NCBI RefSeq assembly: GCF_018320785.1
Contig: NC_054877.1
Span: 41,376,151-41,440,150 of the forward strand
Length of the DNA: 64,000 nt
Direction of reading: 5' to 3'
Origin: Cheilinus undulatus
Taxonomy: Eukaryota; Chordata; Actinopteri; Labriformes; Labridae
The translations under genes were made by a program, and so were the position numbers. Shown here piece by piece: positions 35,301 to 47,300 of this stretch. How positions within the stretch are numbered: position 1 is the first letter of the stretch; every line of letters starts with the position of its first letter. The notes beneath the pieces were generated by a model. That model ran no database searches, had not been told where the DNA came from, and was given only the letters and a program-made list of their open reading frames with translations.

Positions 35301-37134
35301 TCAATGTGTTTTCAAACACAGCAACAGAAGTCTTACAAACCCAACGCTGGGTGGTTTCTGTTTTTCTTAGTTACCAAAAGTTACTGGCAAACTCCAATAC
35401 ACTGTCTATACTGCACAACAAGAGGCGACATTTCTGTAGATTTTTGAGGGACTTTTGTGTGTCTCTGTCTTATGGTAGTTTATAAAGAGTTTTTCTGTGA
35501 TTCTTTTGATCAGTAAAATTGCAAAGATTGTAGTGTTTTAAAATGTATTAATTGAAAAATATTGAAAAGTGTAAAGTATGGCTTAAGAATAGCTTTTTAC
35601 ACCAAACTCTATTTATGAGCGTAATCCATTATCTGTCTTGTATATAAATACTAAAAACCAGTTTTTCTTTAATTCAATCAATGAAATTCACCAAAAGTAA
35701 ACTTTGTTTCCCCTTTCCAAGAGGTTATGCTGATGCGGCTATATGAGGCAAACAATACCATTGAAAGATTATTGATTACTTTTAGTATTTGTCATTAGGG
35801 CTGGGCAGTTAATTGCAAAGTGGATTAAATTGCAATATGGCCTGCTGCAATTTACAAATCGCAAAAGTTGCAATATTTCTATAACTTGAAATGTGTCAAA
35901 ATACCAGTTTGATATTTTTTCCAGCAGATTTTATACACATAATGCAAAAATCACACTTTTTTAAAATAAAAATTCCTGCTTTACTAATATGTGTTTTTGT
36001 TTTTAAAATGAGATTGACAAAAAAATGATTATCCTCTTCAATTTAGCAATTGATATCAAATTTGTAATATGAGCCAAAATAATTGCAGATATGTTTTACA
36101 TTTTTTTCCCTTAGTATATTATATCTAATATTATGTACATTAAAATTTAGAATGATTTATTGCTTGTATTTATTGAAAAATATGTAAGATGAGGAACCTT
36201 AAAATTATCGCATATTAAATCGCAATCGCGATATTGGGGAAAAAAATCACGATCACATTATGTTTGCATATCGTTCAGCCCTATTTGTCATCTTTGCCAC
36301 TGGATCAGTGTCAGACGGAAGTTAGACTCAATTGGGCTAAAAGTGCATTTAGTAATTTCTCAGGAAACGACTCAGAGTGAGTAATATGACTGGTTATTAC
36401 AGTGAACAGTGAATTTTCCTTTTGGTATAATAGCTGTGAAGTTAAAGAGAAAATCTAGATTTTCATTTGTCAAAAACTTTGATTTTCCAAACATATGATT
36501 TATCAGTAAAAGCAATTTATCACCCAGCACAACTAAAAGCATTTGGGTGACCTTTATTTCACCTCAACTACTAAATGTCTCTAAAACCTCTTGGAGGAGC
36601 TACTAAGTTGAGCTGAGGTTCAAATATTCTTGTCAAACTACAAGAATCAATTTTAGTGCGTTAGAGACAAATACACATTCACTGAGCAGGTTCATATAAC
36701 ATTTAAACAGTATTTAAAACAGAAATTTCTGTTGATTTGTACTTTTTCTTTGCATAATTTCTTTTAAAACTTGAACTCTTTTTTTCAGACTCCTGGATCA
36801 ACTACCTCCATTTCCAGCCACAGTTCTCTCCATGAACATGTACACAGTAAGTGTGGGTCTAGCTTTAATTTGATGAAATTGAGACACTGTGCTTATGGCT
36901 TTTAAAAGGATGTGTCTCTAAAAACAGTCCTTTCACCCCTCTGCTTTAAAAAGGAACACCTACATCCTACAATGCTTCGAGGTAAGAAATGCTTGAAAGG
37001 AAAACTTTTTACAAAACATTTAATCATATCAAACGTTTCTGGTGTACTGGTTTAGTAAATCTTTCGTTCCCATCCTCAGAAGTCAGCACCAGCCTCCTGA
37101 TGTTTTCCAGTTCCAGTTTATGAGTGGATTATAA
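30611..37134 (+). CDS. rnf212b: RING finger protein 212B (meiotic crossover factor)
   Basis: RNF212B belongs to the RNF212/HEI10 family of SUMO/ubiquitin-type E3 ligases that act at meiotic recombination nodules and promote crossover designation. Coding exons: 30611-30710, 30839-30891, 30963-31037, 31303-31409, 31503-31593, 31698-31726, 31832-31872, 32802-32826, 34247-34313, 36789-36846, 36954-36981 and 37080-37134. They sum to 242 codons plus stop. The N-terminus [10 protein letters not shown] is diagnostic of RNF212B. A C3HC4 RING uses C6, C9, C22, H24, C27, C30, C36 and C39. A coiled coil spans roughly 75-135 ([20 protein letters not shown]). The tail is Ser/Pro-rich ([17 protein letters not shown]), colinear with the mammalian ITSPSQSVTPR segment. 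It is shorter than the roughly 300-aa human protein. Four micro-exons (25-41 nt) were placed by frame. Their exact borders are well supported by GT/AG, but the last exon is the least certain. Confidence 0.92.
31899..32703 (-). mobile_element. Tc1-like DNA transposon (third family), truncated
   Basis: The left end ACAGTGCTGTGAAAAAGTAT (31899) opens a roughly 200-bp terminal arm that is repeated inverted at 32530-32703 (GGGGGCAATTACTTTTTCAC, AATATTTAAGCATGATAAAT). The outermost 40 bp of the right end are missing. The minus strand at 32110-32330 encodes a transposase tail ([30 protein letters not shown]) with two in-frame stops. The middle of the gene is deleted. A T26 run lies at 32338-32363. 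Confidence 0.88.
32830..34240. other. rnf212b intron, no gene recognised
   Basis: This is intronic AT-rich sequence. A segment at 32970-33060 (CTGGACTACTGTCCCAGGGT) loosely matches 2210-2245, hinting at an old dispersed repeat. Nothing else could be assigned. Confidence 0.4.
34314..35787. other. rnf212b intron, no gene recognised
   Basis: AT-rich intron sequence between exon 34247-34313 and the hAT element. Open frames here lack domain features, and no repeat ends were identified. Confidence 0.4.
35788..36291. mobile_element. hAT-type miniature element with perfect 8-bp duplication
   Basis: The element at 35796-36283 (488 bp) begins TAGGGCTGGGCAGTTAATTG and ends GCATATCGTTCAGCCCTA, with identical TTTGTCAT octamers on both sides (35788-35795 and 36284-36291). 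The interior is AT-rich and non-coding (ATCGCAATCGCGATATTGGG near the right end). It lies in an rnf212b intron. One end of the same family recurs at 48714. Confidence 0.92.
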
Positions 37135-38674
37135 AGTCAGGCATCCATGATGCATTTAAAGGTTGTGTAAGGGGTAGTTAACTGAATATGTTCATCACAG
37201 CTGTCCCATTTCTGTTAGGATAGATTTTAAAAATAAAATACTGATGCATTTAGCTTTTCTTACCACCTTGTTCCTCCAGCTAAGGCATTTACCTGGGACT
37301 CTAGTTTATGGATTTACTCATTGTTTTGCATGATTCCTAACAATGCAGCAGTTCAATTAAACAAACTTTATGCACATACACTGAACAGAAAGCTGAATTT
37401 TGCTTAAGCATGGTCTTAATATTGATCATAGTTAAAAGAAGAAAAAAACATGGCTTGCACACTTAATTATAAATGCAAATCTTTTTACTGGTTTCCAGTG
37501 ACACAATTGTGCAAATGAGAACAGGACAAATATATTAAAAACACCTGCTGAGGAAGACACTGAAATGAACTCTGTGACTCCATTCCAACTCCACTACACC
37601 CCCTGTAGGTCTACAAAGAAGTACTACAAAGAAGTTTTCCTGAACTCATAACCTTAACATGTATCGTCTGTGTTACACTTCATAATACGAGTGATGGATG
37701 ATAATTCTTTGGATTTAAATCCTTATTTGTGGAGAACACAGACCCCAGAATTTATCTAAAGTATCTACATCATAATTCAACCAACTCACATCCTACACTC
37801 AGAAACAAGAGGTGTAGCCTAAAATACTGACTGAATTATCAAGTGGATGTCCAATTGTGCATTTCTAACAGATGTATATCTATGCATTTGCAGATTTCCC
37901 TCTACTGTGGGACTGTTTAAAGATGCACAGAAAGGCAAATGACAAGCAACATATAGTTTTTTCAAAAATTAAACGGTGTCTGAAAAAGAAACATAAATGT
38001 GGTTTTGTAATTTCACAGTATTGGGTGGGCTATACTGTTTTTAAAATGGTATAAGTCTCAGTTTAAGGGATTAAGAATGACACCGTTAAGTCAAAAAATT
38101 TGACCTTTGTGAAAGAAATGGATTTAATGGAAATGGCATCAAGCTTTTAAACCAAGTGCAATATGTCAATTTAAAGTGTACATGTCCAGTGTGCTTTTGA
38201 TGATGAGGAATTGTTTGTTTAGGAATGATTACACACAGTGATCAGTCAACAAAATTATCAACACAGACATTTTCTGGAGGAGTTAGACATGATATCTGCT
38301 ATAGTGAGGTACCAAAGGTACAACCAGTTTAAATTATACTGCTACAATAGCATAATAAAATATCTGTAGCTGTAATATCTAAACAGAAGTAATGCGCTCA
38401 AACATGTAGCAAACCAGTGTAAAGATACTGTCCTTTTACAGCAACACAGGCAGCACAATTATAATTGAAGTCCAAATATATTAGGATAAGCAGGAAATGC
38501 AGCATACATAAAAAACACCAAGCTCACTTTGGGCTTGGACTGGGAAGACTGGATGTTACAAACCTGCTTTAATTAAAGCAATTTAAACCCAACTAATACC
38601 TATGCTTGTTGGTGCAAGGATGTGAGGACAACTCCATCAATTTTAATAAAAGTACCCAAGTCTTTTCCAGTGTG
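37135..38674. other. Spacer between convergent rnf212b and homez
   Basis: Contains the rnf212b 3' UTR (candidate AATAAA near 37232) and the homez 3' UTR. The two genes converge here. No repeat ends or RNA genes were recognised. Confidence 0.5.
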
Positions 38675-40663
38675 TCAATCAGTCACATCTACTTGTTCAG
38701 TCTCTTCAACATCCTGAGCAGCAAACCAGTCGCGCACCTGCTGGTAGCTCATTCTTGATTTCTTGCATAGAGCATCAAGGTCTTTTTCCTGAAGTGGTCC
38801 CGTTGAAAGGTAATATGTTAATAATGGCTGGATATCAGGAGAATCAGCACATGTTCCGTTTCCTTGAGATTTTCGTTTGCGACTACTTCCTGATGTCCCA
38901 CGGCCACCTCCATTAGTCAAACCAGTGCCACTTTGCTGGGCTGCCAGGTCAGCCAAGAACTGGTCACGGACATCTTTCACCCAGCGCAGCTGGCCATTTT
39001 TAACCGCATAACGTGTGTCACCAAACCACTGAATAACGTCAGCACGGGGTAAACCTGTGAGCTTTACAAGCTCAGTGTAATCTTCACTCTTGGGCCACTG
39101 GCAGCGTAGGAAGTACTGCTTTAAAAGATCCAACTGCTCCTTAGTTTTTCTTGGTCGCCCAGCAGCAGTGAGGGCAGGGGACGTGGATGCTGATGAAGAA
39201 GTCCCTGTGATGCGAACAGGCGTTTGTGAGGGACTAGCTTTGGCTGAGTGGATTGACTTTTTAGATGTGCTCTTTGAAAGAGGTTTACTGGGTGATGTAG
39301 ACAGTGGTGGGCTACCAGAGGGGGAGGAGCAGGGAGAGGAGTTCGATATCAGCAGTGGTTCCTGGGGAACATCTGGCTCAATCTTGCACGTCTTGGTCAG
39401 TTGTAAGGGCTGTTCCTCACTTTGTTCTTGACCATTACTGTCCACATCACTAGAAAGCTCCTCCATAACAACATAGTTGTCTGACTCAAGAACTCTTTCT
39501 CCAAATGCTTCAAGGCTGTTTGACAAAAAAGTCTGAAAGAAATGTGAATTTCGTATCCCATTGCCACGGGCTCCGTCATGTCCCTTCACACCATTCAGTG
39601 GACGAGTCTTTTGAGAAATAAGAGAAAGAGGTTCACTTTGTTGATCTTGTTTATCCCCAACTGTTGTCTGTTGTGAGTAACCTTGGGCTGCCGCCAGGCT
39701 CCCTCGGCCAACCCTAAGCTGATACCGGCTGTCACTGAACCATTTACGAATGTCGTTGCGGCTCAGCCCAGTTTCTTCCTGCAAACGTCTAAGCTCTGTC
39801 TCGGCTGGCCAGTTCTCTCTAAGAAAGCTTTTTCGAAGGGCAGCAAGCTGAACTTTAGTCTTCTTATAGCGCCCATGGCGGTTTTGATGTGACGGTGACA
39901 ATGAAAGGTCAAGGGAGACATCAGCAGCTGTACTTGCTGGGCTGTCTGCTGGTGGGTGGTAGAAATAAGAATCCCCAGGAGGAGGGAGGGTAGAACTGAA
40001 ACATGGGACAGTGGATTTGGCTGGTTTATAGGAATCTGGTGACTCACACTTTGGTTTCTTTTTTTGAGGAGTGAAGCTGGGAGGAACAACCTCCACTTCG
40101 TCACTTTCATCATCCTCTATTACCACTTCTTCACAACCATTGCTGCTACTCTTCGATGTGGTTTCCTCATTGGCCTCAGTAGAGTCATCATGAAGCTCAG
40201 GCACTGCCAGCTTTCGCCGCGTCTCCTCTATCTCCTCCGACGACCAGCTGATACCATATTTAATCCTCTGCACCATAAACCACACCTTCACTTTGTCCAG
40301 TGGCAAGGCACATACCCGGGCCAGGGTGCTTGTCTCACGGGATGATGGATATGGAAATAAGTTAAAGGCATGGACTAGCTCTGGGATTGTGTCAAGTTCA
40401 CGGGTTTGATCTGACTGCGTCCAAACCAATTTCAGTCCCTCAGACACAAGAGGCAGGCACACAACATTGTTGTGGTTAGTGGTGAAACTGGGCACACCAC
40501 TTGTGTTGCTTTCATTTGAGCTGGCAGAGTGGTGCGAATCCTTGGGGGAGCGTTTAGCTTCAAGCTTTTCTTCACATTCTGCCTTGGCTGCTTTTGCTTC
40601 AAACGGCTTCTTCGTGCTCATAAGAAGTCCATTTCTGCCATTGTGCTCACTGTAGGTTGCCAT
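38675..40663 (-). CDS. homez: Homeobox and leucine zipper protein Homez
   Basis: Homez is a vertebrate-specific nuclear protein with several atypical homeodomains, related to the ZHX family and presumed to regulate transcription. The whole coding region is one exon of 662 codons. The start (MATYSEHNGRNG) lies directly behind a splice acceptor (TATCCCAG|ATGG), so the 21 in-frame codons upstream are intron. Homeodomain-like segments: about 76-135 (VKVWFMVQRIKYGISWSSEE, very close to human), 264-318 (RKWFSDSRYQLR), 502-556 (KTKEQLDLLKQYFL, IQWFGDTRYAVK, very close to human) and 611-655 (DIQPLLTYYL, VRDWFAAQ). Human HOMEZ is described with three, so the one at 264-318 looks additional. Ser/Pro-rich linkers and an acidic patch (VIEDDESDEVEV) lie between. 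The long acidic C-terminal tail of mammals is absent. Confidence 0.95.
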   Translation of the reverse strand: MATYSEHNGRNGLLMSTKKPFEAKAAKAECEEKLEAKRSPKDSHHSASSNESNTSGVPSFTTNHNNVVCLPLVSEGLKLVWTQSDQTRELDTIPELVHAFNLFPYPSSRETSTLARVCALPLDKVKVWFMVQRIKYGISWSSEEIEETRRKLAVPELHDDSTEANEETTSKSSSNGCEEVVIEDDESDEVEVVPPSFTPQKKKPKCESPDSYKPAKSTVPCFSSTLPPPGDSYFYHPPADSPASTAADVSLDLSLSPSHQNRHGRYKKTKVQLAALRKSFLRENWPAETELRRLQEETGLSRNDIRKWFSDSRYQLRVGRGSLAAAQGYSQQTTVGDKQDQQSEPLSLISQKTRPLNGVKGHDGARGNGIRNSHFFQTFLSNSLEAFGERVLESDNYVVMEELSSDVDSNGQEQSEEQPLQLTKTCKIEPDVPQEPLLISNSSPCSSPSGSPPLSTSPSKPLSKSTSKKSIHSAKASPSQTPVRITGTSSSASTSPALTAAGRPRKTKEQLDLLKQYFLRCQWPKSEDYTELVKLTGLPRADVIQWFGDTRYAVKNGQLRWVKDVRDQFLADLAAQQSGTGLTNGGGRGTSGSSRKRKSQGNGTCADSPDIQPLLTYYLSTGPLQEKDLDALCKKSRMSYQQVRDWFAAQDVEETEQVDVTD

Positions 40664-41860
40664 CTGGGATATCAAAAGAAGCAGTCTCAACTGGAAAAGG
40701 ATCACATATGCCAATGTTAGTATCAAGGTTTTTACTTATTATGACACTGTTTGCACTTCACATGTAAAAGGCAATTCTGAGCCAAGACATCATCAAGAGT
40801 AGACTGATGTTTTAACAACTTTTTGTAAAGTCAATGATCTGACAGCTGTTTCCCTTCCCCCTCTACTTTGCACTCCTAGTTCTGAACTCCCCCTGAAACT
40901 AGTCGTAGCCCGTACCCTGTCCAGACTGGGTTCCCCTCCCCCAAAGAGTGGGGTCTGACTTTTGTTTTGTATGAGTGTAGGGGGGTCGCAAAGGGTGGGA
41001 GCGTGGGGAATGGGGCTCTACGAGAAATCCATCATGGTCTACTTTCTCACCCTTTTCCAGCCGGGCTTTGTTCCTCTCTCGAGTTATCGGTCCCGAAAGA
41101 TAAGTAACCTCTTCACAAGGACAGATACCACGACAAACCTGTGGACAGAGGAAATTGGTTCCATCAGCCATAGCCAAGTCAAAGTCCATCCAATGTACAC
41201 ACATTAAACAGCAGCAAACACAGATAGTTAAATATAAAAAGTTAATACAACTGTGAAATTTCTGAAGCAACAGGTGCTAAACAAGTTGAAATATCACAAC
41301 TGAAATGTAAGTTTACTGGTAAGAAAGCCAAATACAGGGGACTTTTATTCATATTTTATCATTTACATGTATTTTGTTGGCATTCCTGATCATTACAAGA
41401 GTTTGAAACAACAAACTGAACAGTCTTTTACAAGCATCTGTCCCCAAGTGATTTAGTAGGAAGAGACATTTGTGATATCTGGAGAAGTACTGCGTATTTA
41501 GTACGATTACGCCATGGCAGAAGATTTAGGTCGCTTTAGCCACGAAGGGAATGGTCAAGTGTACCAAAAACATTGGCAAACAATCATGAAATCATCGTAT
41601 TAGTCATACGTGACACATCTCAACCCCCGGGTATGAGGTCACACGGTGGCCTCGTTAGTTTTTGGTGTTTAACTTTCACACATTGAGGCAGTTTCAACGT
41701 GTTATCTTTGTTTTAGTGGAATTGAAAGCTGTAGAAGTTGTGCCAGGGGTAGTAGCACTCCAGCGACTACCCCTTTATGGCGTACTAAGTAAAACGCTTC
41801 ACACTGCACAGGCGCACTTCAACGACAGACACGCTTCACTGGAACATAAAAATAAACTTA

Positions 41861-41965
41861 CCGAAAATCCGCCAAACAACGCTTTCTTCCTGAGATCCGC
41901 TTCAGCGCAACGAAAGCGAAAGAAACCCAGAATCCCTCCTCAACCACTTCGCTTTTAATGGCCGA
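41861..41965 (-). promoter_or_regulatory. homez: homez untranslated first exon and promoter
   Basis: On the minus strand GGCGGATTTTCG is followed by a consensus donor GTAAGT at about 41862. This marks a non-coding exon whose start lies in the GC-richer block up to about 41960. The sequence from 41965 to 42420 continues CpG-bearing (GAGGCGAGGCGGAGCTGAGG, GTGACGGCGGGGTGGG), consistent with a promoter region. Confidence 0.55.
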
Positions 41966-42715
41966 AGTTTAGAGGAAGAGAAGGGAAACAATACCGTCTG
42001 TCTGCCTGTTTGACCCTTGTCTTATTTATCAAGCACCTCGACGGATTACTGTCGGGACACAAAGATGCGAGGCGACCAAGTTTGTCGCCTTTCGTAGGAG
42101 TTAGATCCCCGAATAAGTCCCGTCGAAGAGGGTACAGATATCTCAATCCGTGTGGTTTATGTCTGAAGAGTCGTCGTTACTTCGTCCCCCTCCGTCCATC
42201 AGTCGTTGCTTTTGTTCTTTTAACTGAGAAGTGTTTTCCCCTGTCCGGCCAGATCGAGGCGAGGCGGAGCTGAGGACCAGGAAGCCCACAAGGCCCAACT
42301 CTCCCACAGTGACGGCGGGGTGGGTGTGCCAGTCTGGAAGAGCTGGCCATGGATTGGAGGGAGGAGGCGCCTGTATAATAAATCCGTGGCAGTAGGCTAA
42401 ACATTTTCACGTCAACCACCCACTGGTCACCCCCAGATCAGACAAACTAACATGTGATATAATGGTCAGTTAAAACCACCATCCTCTCATTTTGATATGG
42501 AATTCATAACTCTTAACATCCTTTCTCATATCAATGATGGTAAATGATTAATAATTACATCACAAAATCTCGTTAATAGTCCCCCAAATCCCTCTGAAAG
42601 CATTTGAACCAACTATACAAAGCTCCTAGAGCCTAATCTTCACTGATATTTGTCTGTATTTATCCAGTTAAACAGACAAGTCACTTTTTTGGCAGCATAA
42701 AGAAGTCTTTTAAAA

Positions 42716-42975
42716 CAGTGGTTCTCAACTGGTGGGTTGAGTCCCAAAAGTGGGTCATGGAGCTTCTTTAAATAGGTCGTGAATGTGCAGGGGGGAGACT
42801 GGCACAAGCCTAAGCTGTACTGGGCCCTAGGCGGATATTTGCATCCATATATTTCACTTTAGTCTGTTTCTTAATGGTCATGAGTAAATTTTCTCAAGAT
42901 CTTGATTTATTTATCTAATTTTCTTGAGATTATAAGGCTGGATTTAACATCATAACATGTTAATTCCCCCCCCCC
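42716..42975. mobile_element. hAT-type element fragment
   Basis: CAGTGGTTCTCAACTGGTGG at 42716, followed by CCCAAAAGTGGGTCATGG, matches the left end of the element at 7312. The interior TTTCTCAAGATCTTGATTTA recalls its body. The right end is lost at a C-run (42966-42974). Confidence 0.75.
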
Positions 42976-43339
42976 ATGTCAAAGAGAAAACAGATTCCCA
43001 CAATGTAATTGTAGGAGCGCTTTAATTTGGATGGATCAGCCGCTATAGTAATGTCAATTAAACAAAAATATATGGCATAAAATAGGAAATAGGTGACTGC
43101 TTAAATATTTACCCCCTTCCAGTCAGATTAAAGTAGATGCGTCATTGGCTACAATCACAGTGCTGAGTCTGTGTGGATAGGTCTCGATCAGGCTTGCACA
43201 TCTGGACACAAAGGTTAAACTCTGTTCTTCTTTGCAAAACTGCTCAAGCTCTGTTGGGTTGCATGGGAATTAGATGTGAGCAGCTCTTTTCAAATACAGC
43301 CACTATGTGAAATTGCCCAGTTTTTTGGCTTATGGACAA

Positions 43340-43800
43340 ATAGAGAATGATTAACTACAAGCCATATGCTCTTGATTTGGCATTGCACAAAAGGAAAGGC
43401 CATGGCCGCTCCTTACTTGTGTTATTTTCATGGACAGGATCTCAAGGCACAGTCAGGGAGGAGGGTTTGAGGGTCAGGGATCTCAGAATCTCACCTCTGC
43501 TATTTGCAGATGATGTGGTTCTGTTGGCTTCCTTAGCTCAGGACTTCCAGCAGGCATTGGGGCAGTTTGCTCCCTCCAGTTGGGGAGTGAGTCTTTGCCC
43601 CAAGCTTTTGATTTAGTAGTCAGTCTATGTTCCAGCCCTTGCCTATGGTCATGAACTTTGGGTAAAGACCAAAAAAATGAGATTGTGGAGACCAGCGGGT
43701 GAAATGAGATTCCTCAGGAATGAGGGTGAGGAGCTTGGACATCCAGAGGGATCTCGAAGTGGAGTTGCTGCTTCTTTTTTGGATTTTTATCTGCCTGCAA
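43340..43800 (+). mobile_element. LINE reverse transcriptase fragment
   Basis: The plus-strand frame encodes FSWTGSQGTVREEGLRVRDL and LLFADDVVLLASLAQDFQQA, the FADD catalytic motif of a non-LTR reverse transcriptase. After a deletion it continues with VPALAYGHELWVKTKKMR and later RNEGEELGHPEGSRSGVAA. Only part of the RT domain remains and the frame is broken by stops and the deletion. It is a plain LINE of a family common in fish; the clade was not determined. Confidence 0.85.
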
Positions 43801-44369
43801 GAGTTTCCATATACATTTTTATCAGTTTGGGCATGCTATGGCTCTGAATAAAAAAATAAGAGACAAAGTTGAACAACGTAATAGTTTTTTATTTAAACTG
43901 AAATGATGACTTAGGTTGGGTAATACATACAATACAAACAAAACCTCATTTGAAATTAAGCAGTAGTGTTGTGAGTATATTTCCTTTTACAGAGATGTTA
44001 CAAATACATGCAAATATGTGCAAAAATATGTAAAAAAGTATGAGTTTCTGAAATCTTTCATTGACTTCATGTTAAGCTAATATGTGCCATGTAGTGATAT
44101 TAAATTCCATTTCACATTATGCGGCTTCACCAACCGTTAACATTTATAAAGTTGTATACAGAAAATATAGTTGAGAGTCCTTCATATAAACTTTTCTCCC
44201 TAAAACTTCATCAAGTACTTCATATAGTACTTAAGTAAGAAAGACATTTATTAAAAGTTAGTTACACAAGCTCCCTCAAAAACTGTAGCCAGTCTGTTAC
44301 TGCCATGCGGTAGTCATCCATGCACTTGAAGCACAGAAACTGCCTCTGCAGCACTGAAACAGGAAATGT

Positions 44370-47300
44370 TTAGAAGCGGCTATGAACCATTGAAAGTATG
44401 AAGCGTGGGACGCGTATGAAAGAAGGGACAACAACTGACAGCCAGGAGAAATAAGGGGCCTGGGACAGGATGCTTTTTACAGAAGTGTAATCAGCAACAC
44501 TCCGCCCTGGGAATAAAAAGATGAAACAAATGTCAGAACTACTGCATTAAGCCTCATGTTTTAAAAGTCTATTAAAGACTTTTTATTATAATGCAAACTT
44601 ACCATCAATATCTCGCAGTCCATAGCGCCTTGCCAGGTCACAGGTCATGAGTACTTTCCCAGTCAGTGACATCAGGTTTTTATCTATTAATATAAAAAAA
44701 CATGGTATGATTTGCATAAAATCAAACACTGATTTCATGTACAGATCAAACGTGTACTCAGAATAACTTCTCTGTCTCATTTAACATTCTGATTTTGATG
44801 TGAATAATCTCACTCTCTAAAGTTCAATGCCAACGTTTGTGACAAATTTCACTGTTAAACCAGAAAAATTAACTTTGTAGTGACTCGAGTGATGTCACTC
44901 GCTAGAAAATGCAGGTGTTGATATTAGGCTACCAAAGCTTTTAATCAAAAATTACAACCCAAATTCTAAAGAAGTTGGGACGCTGTGTAAAATGTGGATA
45001 AAAACAGAATACAGAGATTTGTGATCATACTTCATTCACAATAGAATATAAACAGCATATCAGATGTTGAAACTGAGACATTTTACCACTTCATGAAAAA
45101 TATGACCTCATTTTGAATTAGATGGCAGCAACAGAACTCAAAAAAGTAGGGGCAAGGTTTTGTTTATCATTGTGTAGCATCCCCTCTTCTTTTAACAACA
45201 GTCTGTCAATATCTGGGAGGTGAGAAGACTGGTTGCTGGAGTTTTGGGAGAGGAATGTTGTCCCAGTCTTGTTTGATGTAGGAATCTTGTTGTCAACAGT
45301 CCATTGATGTTTTTTTTTTCATTTTATGATGCTCCAAATGTATCTATTGGTGAACAGTCAGCCATACTGTTGTGTTGGATGTGGTTTAGCATTGTCTTGC
45401 TGAAATATGCAAAGCCTTCACAAGTATAGATGTCTGGATGGAGCATATGTTGCTCTGAAACCTCTATATACCTTTCAGCATTGATAGCTTCTTTCCAGAT
45501 GTGTAAGCTGCTCCTGCCATAGGCACTAATGCAACCTTATACCATCAGAGATGCAGGTTTTAGAACTGAGTGCTGATAACAACCTGGATTGTTTCTCTCC
45601 TCATTAGTTGTCCATGGTTTCTAAAAAGAAATTCAAATTTTGATTCGCCTGACCACAGAACAGTTTTCCATTTTGCCTCAGTTTGGTAGCATTTCTGGAT
45701 TGTGTTCACATGTGGCTTCTTCTTCTTTGCATGATGAAGCTTATCTTGCATTTGTGGATGGCACAGTGAACTGTGTTAACAGAAAACGTTCCTGGAAATG
45801 TTCCTGAGCCCATGTGGTGATATCCAGAACAGAAGATTATCTGAATCTTTTAATGATATTATGTATTGTAGATGGTTGGATTTTGAAAGTCTTTGCAATT
45901 TTACATTGAAGAATATTTTTCAAAAATTGTCCCACAGTTTTTTTGTAGATTGGTCAACCTCTGCCCATTGTTACTTCTGAGAGATGCTGCCTCTCTAAAA
46001 TGCTCATTTTATACTCAGTCATATTATGTAACCTGTTGTCAATAAACCTAATTAGTTCATCCCTACTTTTTTTAGATGTGTTGCTACTTAAAAATTCAAA
46101 ATGAGCTAATATTTTTCATGAAATGGTAAAATGTCTCAGCTTCAACATCTGATATGTTTTAGTGTGAATGAAGTATGAATTTATGAGATTTTCAAATCAT
46201 TGCATTGTTTCATTTACATTTTACAAAGTGCCCCAACTTTTTTTTGGAAACGGGGTTTTACGTTGCAGGTGTCGAAGGAGCAAGAAAAGTAACTGAAAAA
46301 AAAAGCATAACAGTTAGCTTACTGAACACAAATGACTGTCAAATAAAGTGAGCCACCTTGAAGGTGCTCACAAACAGAAAAACTTGAAGAATGAAAGAGG
46401 CAGCAGTCATGCATACAGGCAGTGATTTTGAAGCATATAAAAGCCTTGATGCATATGAAGCTGTCCTTGTGAATACCTTCTTTGTTTAGTCTTTCATTTA
46501 AATGTCAAAAATGCTCATCAGATTTTTATGTAGTTGAAAACTAAACAAGGCATTTAAGAGTTCCCCTTCTATTATCAACATCTCATTTGGTTGAAAGTTT
46601 CATGTCAACTGTCAAACTGCACTTGGTTTTAAAATCAAAAAGTGTTTTGAGGATTGAAACTTCATAGGAAGAAGATCAATGCAGCCATATGATATCACGA
46701 TTGTACCTTTAGAGAGCAATCCTTGAAACCTTGTTACATTTAAACCCAAGGAAGAAATTACAAAGTAAAAAGATAATGGGATTTAAGTCAGGGCTTTGCA
46801 CAGGCCAGTCAATTGTGTTCACTTTGGTCTTCTTGCAGCAGTTCTTCACCAGGAGCTGCACATTTTAGGTCGTTGTTGGAGGACAAAGCGACAACCCAGA
46901 TCCAGTTTTGGTGCTGGCTGCTTGAGGTTTTCTTTAAGAATCTTCACATATCCGTCTTTCTTCATGATTCCTTCCACCTTTCAGAGATTCCCAGTTCCAG
47001 ACGCACTGAAGCATTCCCATATAGTATTCCCACCACCATGTTTCACTGTGGGGACATTGTTCTTTGGGTGACTCGCCTCTCCCTTCTTTCTCCAAACACA
47101 GCAACGTCTCTATGGCTGAAGAGCTCTAGTTTGGTCTCTTCCGACCAAAGGGCATGCTTCTTTCTCCAGATTGTCTTTAGCATACATCAGTCTGACTTGA
47201 AGGTGTCTCTTCTGCAGAAGTTAAGTTTTTCTTGGTCTCCAACCTATCAGTCTGTTCCTGTGCAGGGCTCTAGTGATGGTCTTCTTCCAGACTACAGTTC

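Noticed and set aside
40664-40726. Upstream Met extending homez by 21 residues
   Set aside because: The extension reads through a polypyrimidine tract and an AG acceptor immediately before the second ATG, so it is intron.
43340-43800. Reverse transcriptase motif as possible retrovirus
   Set aside because: FADD context and surrounding residues match a non-LTR LINE family. No LTR, gag or env signals were seen.
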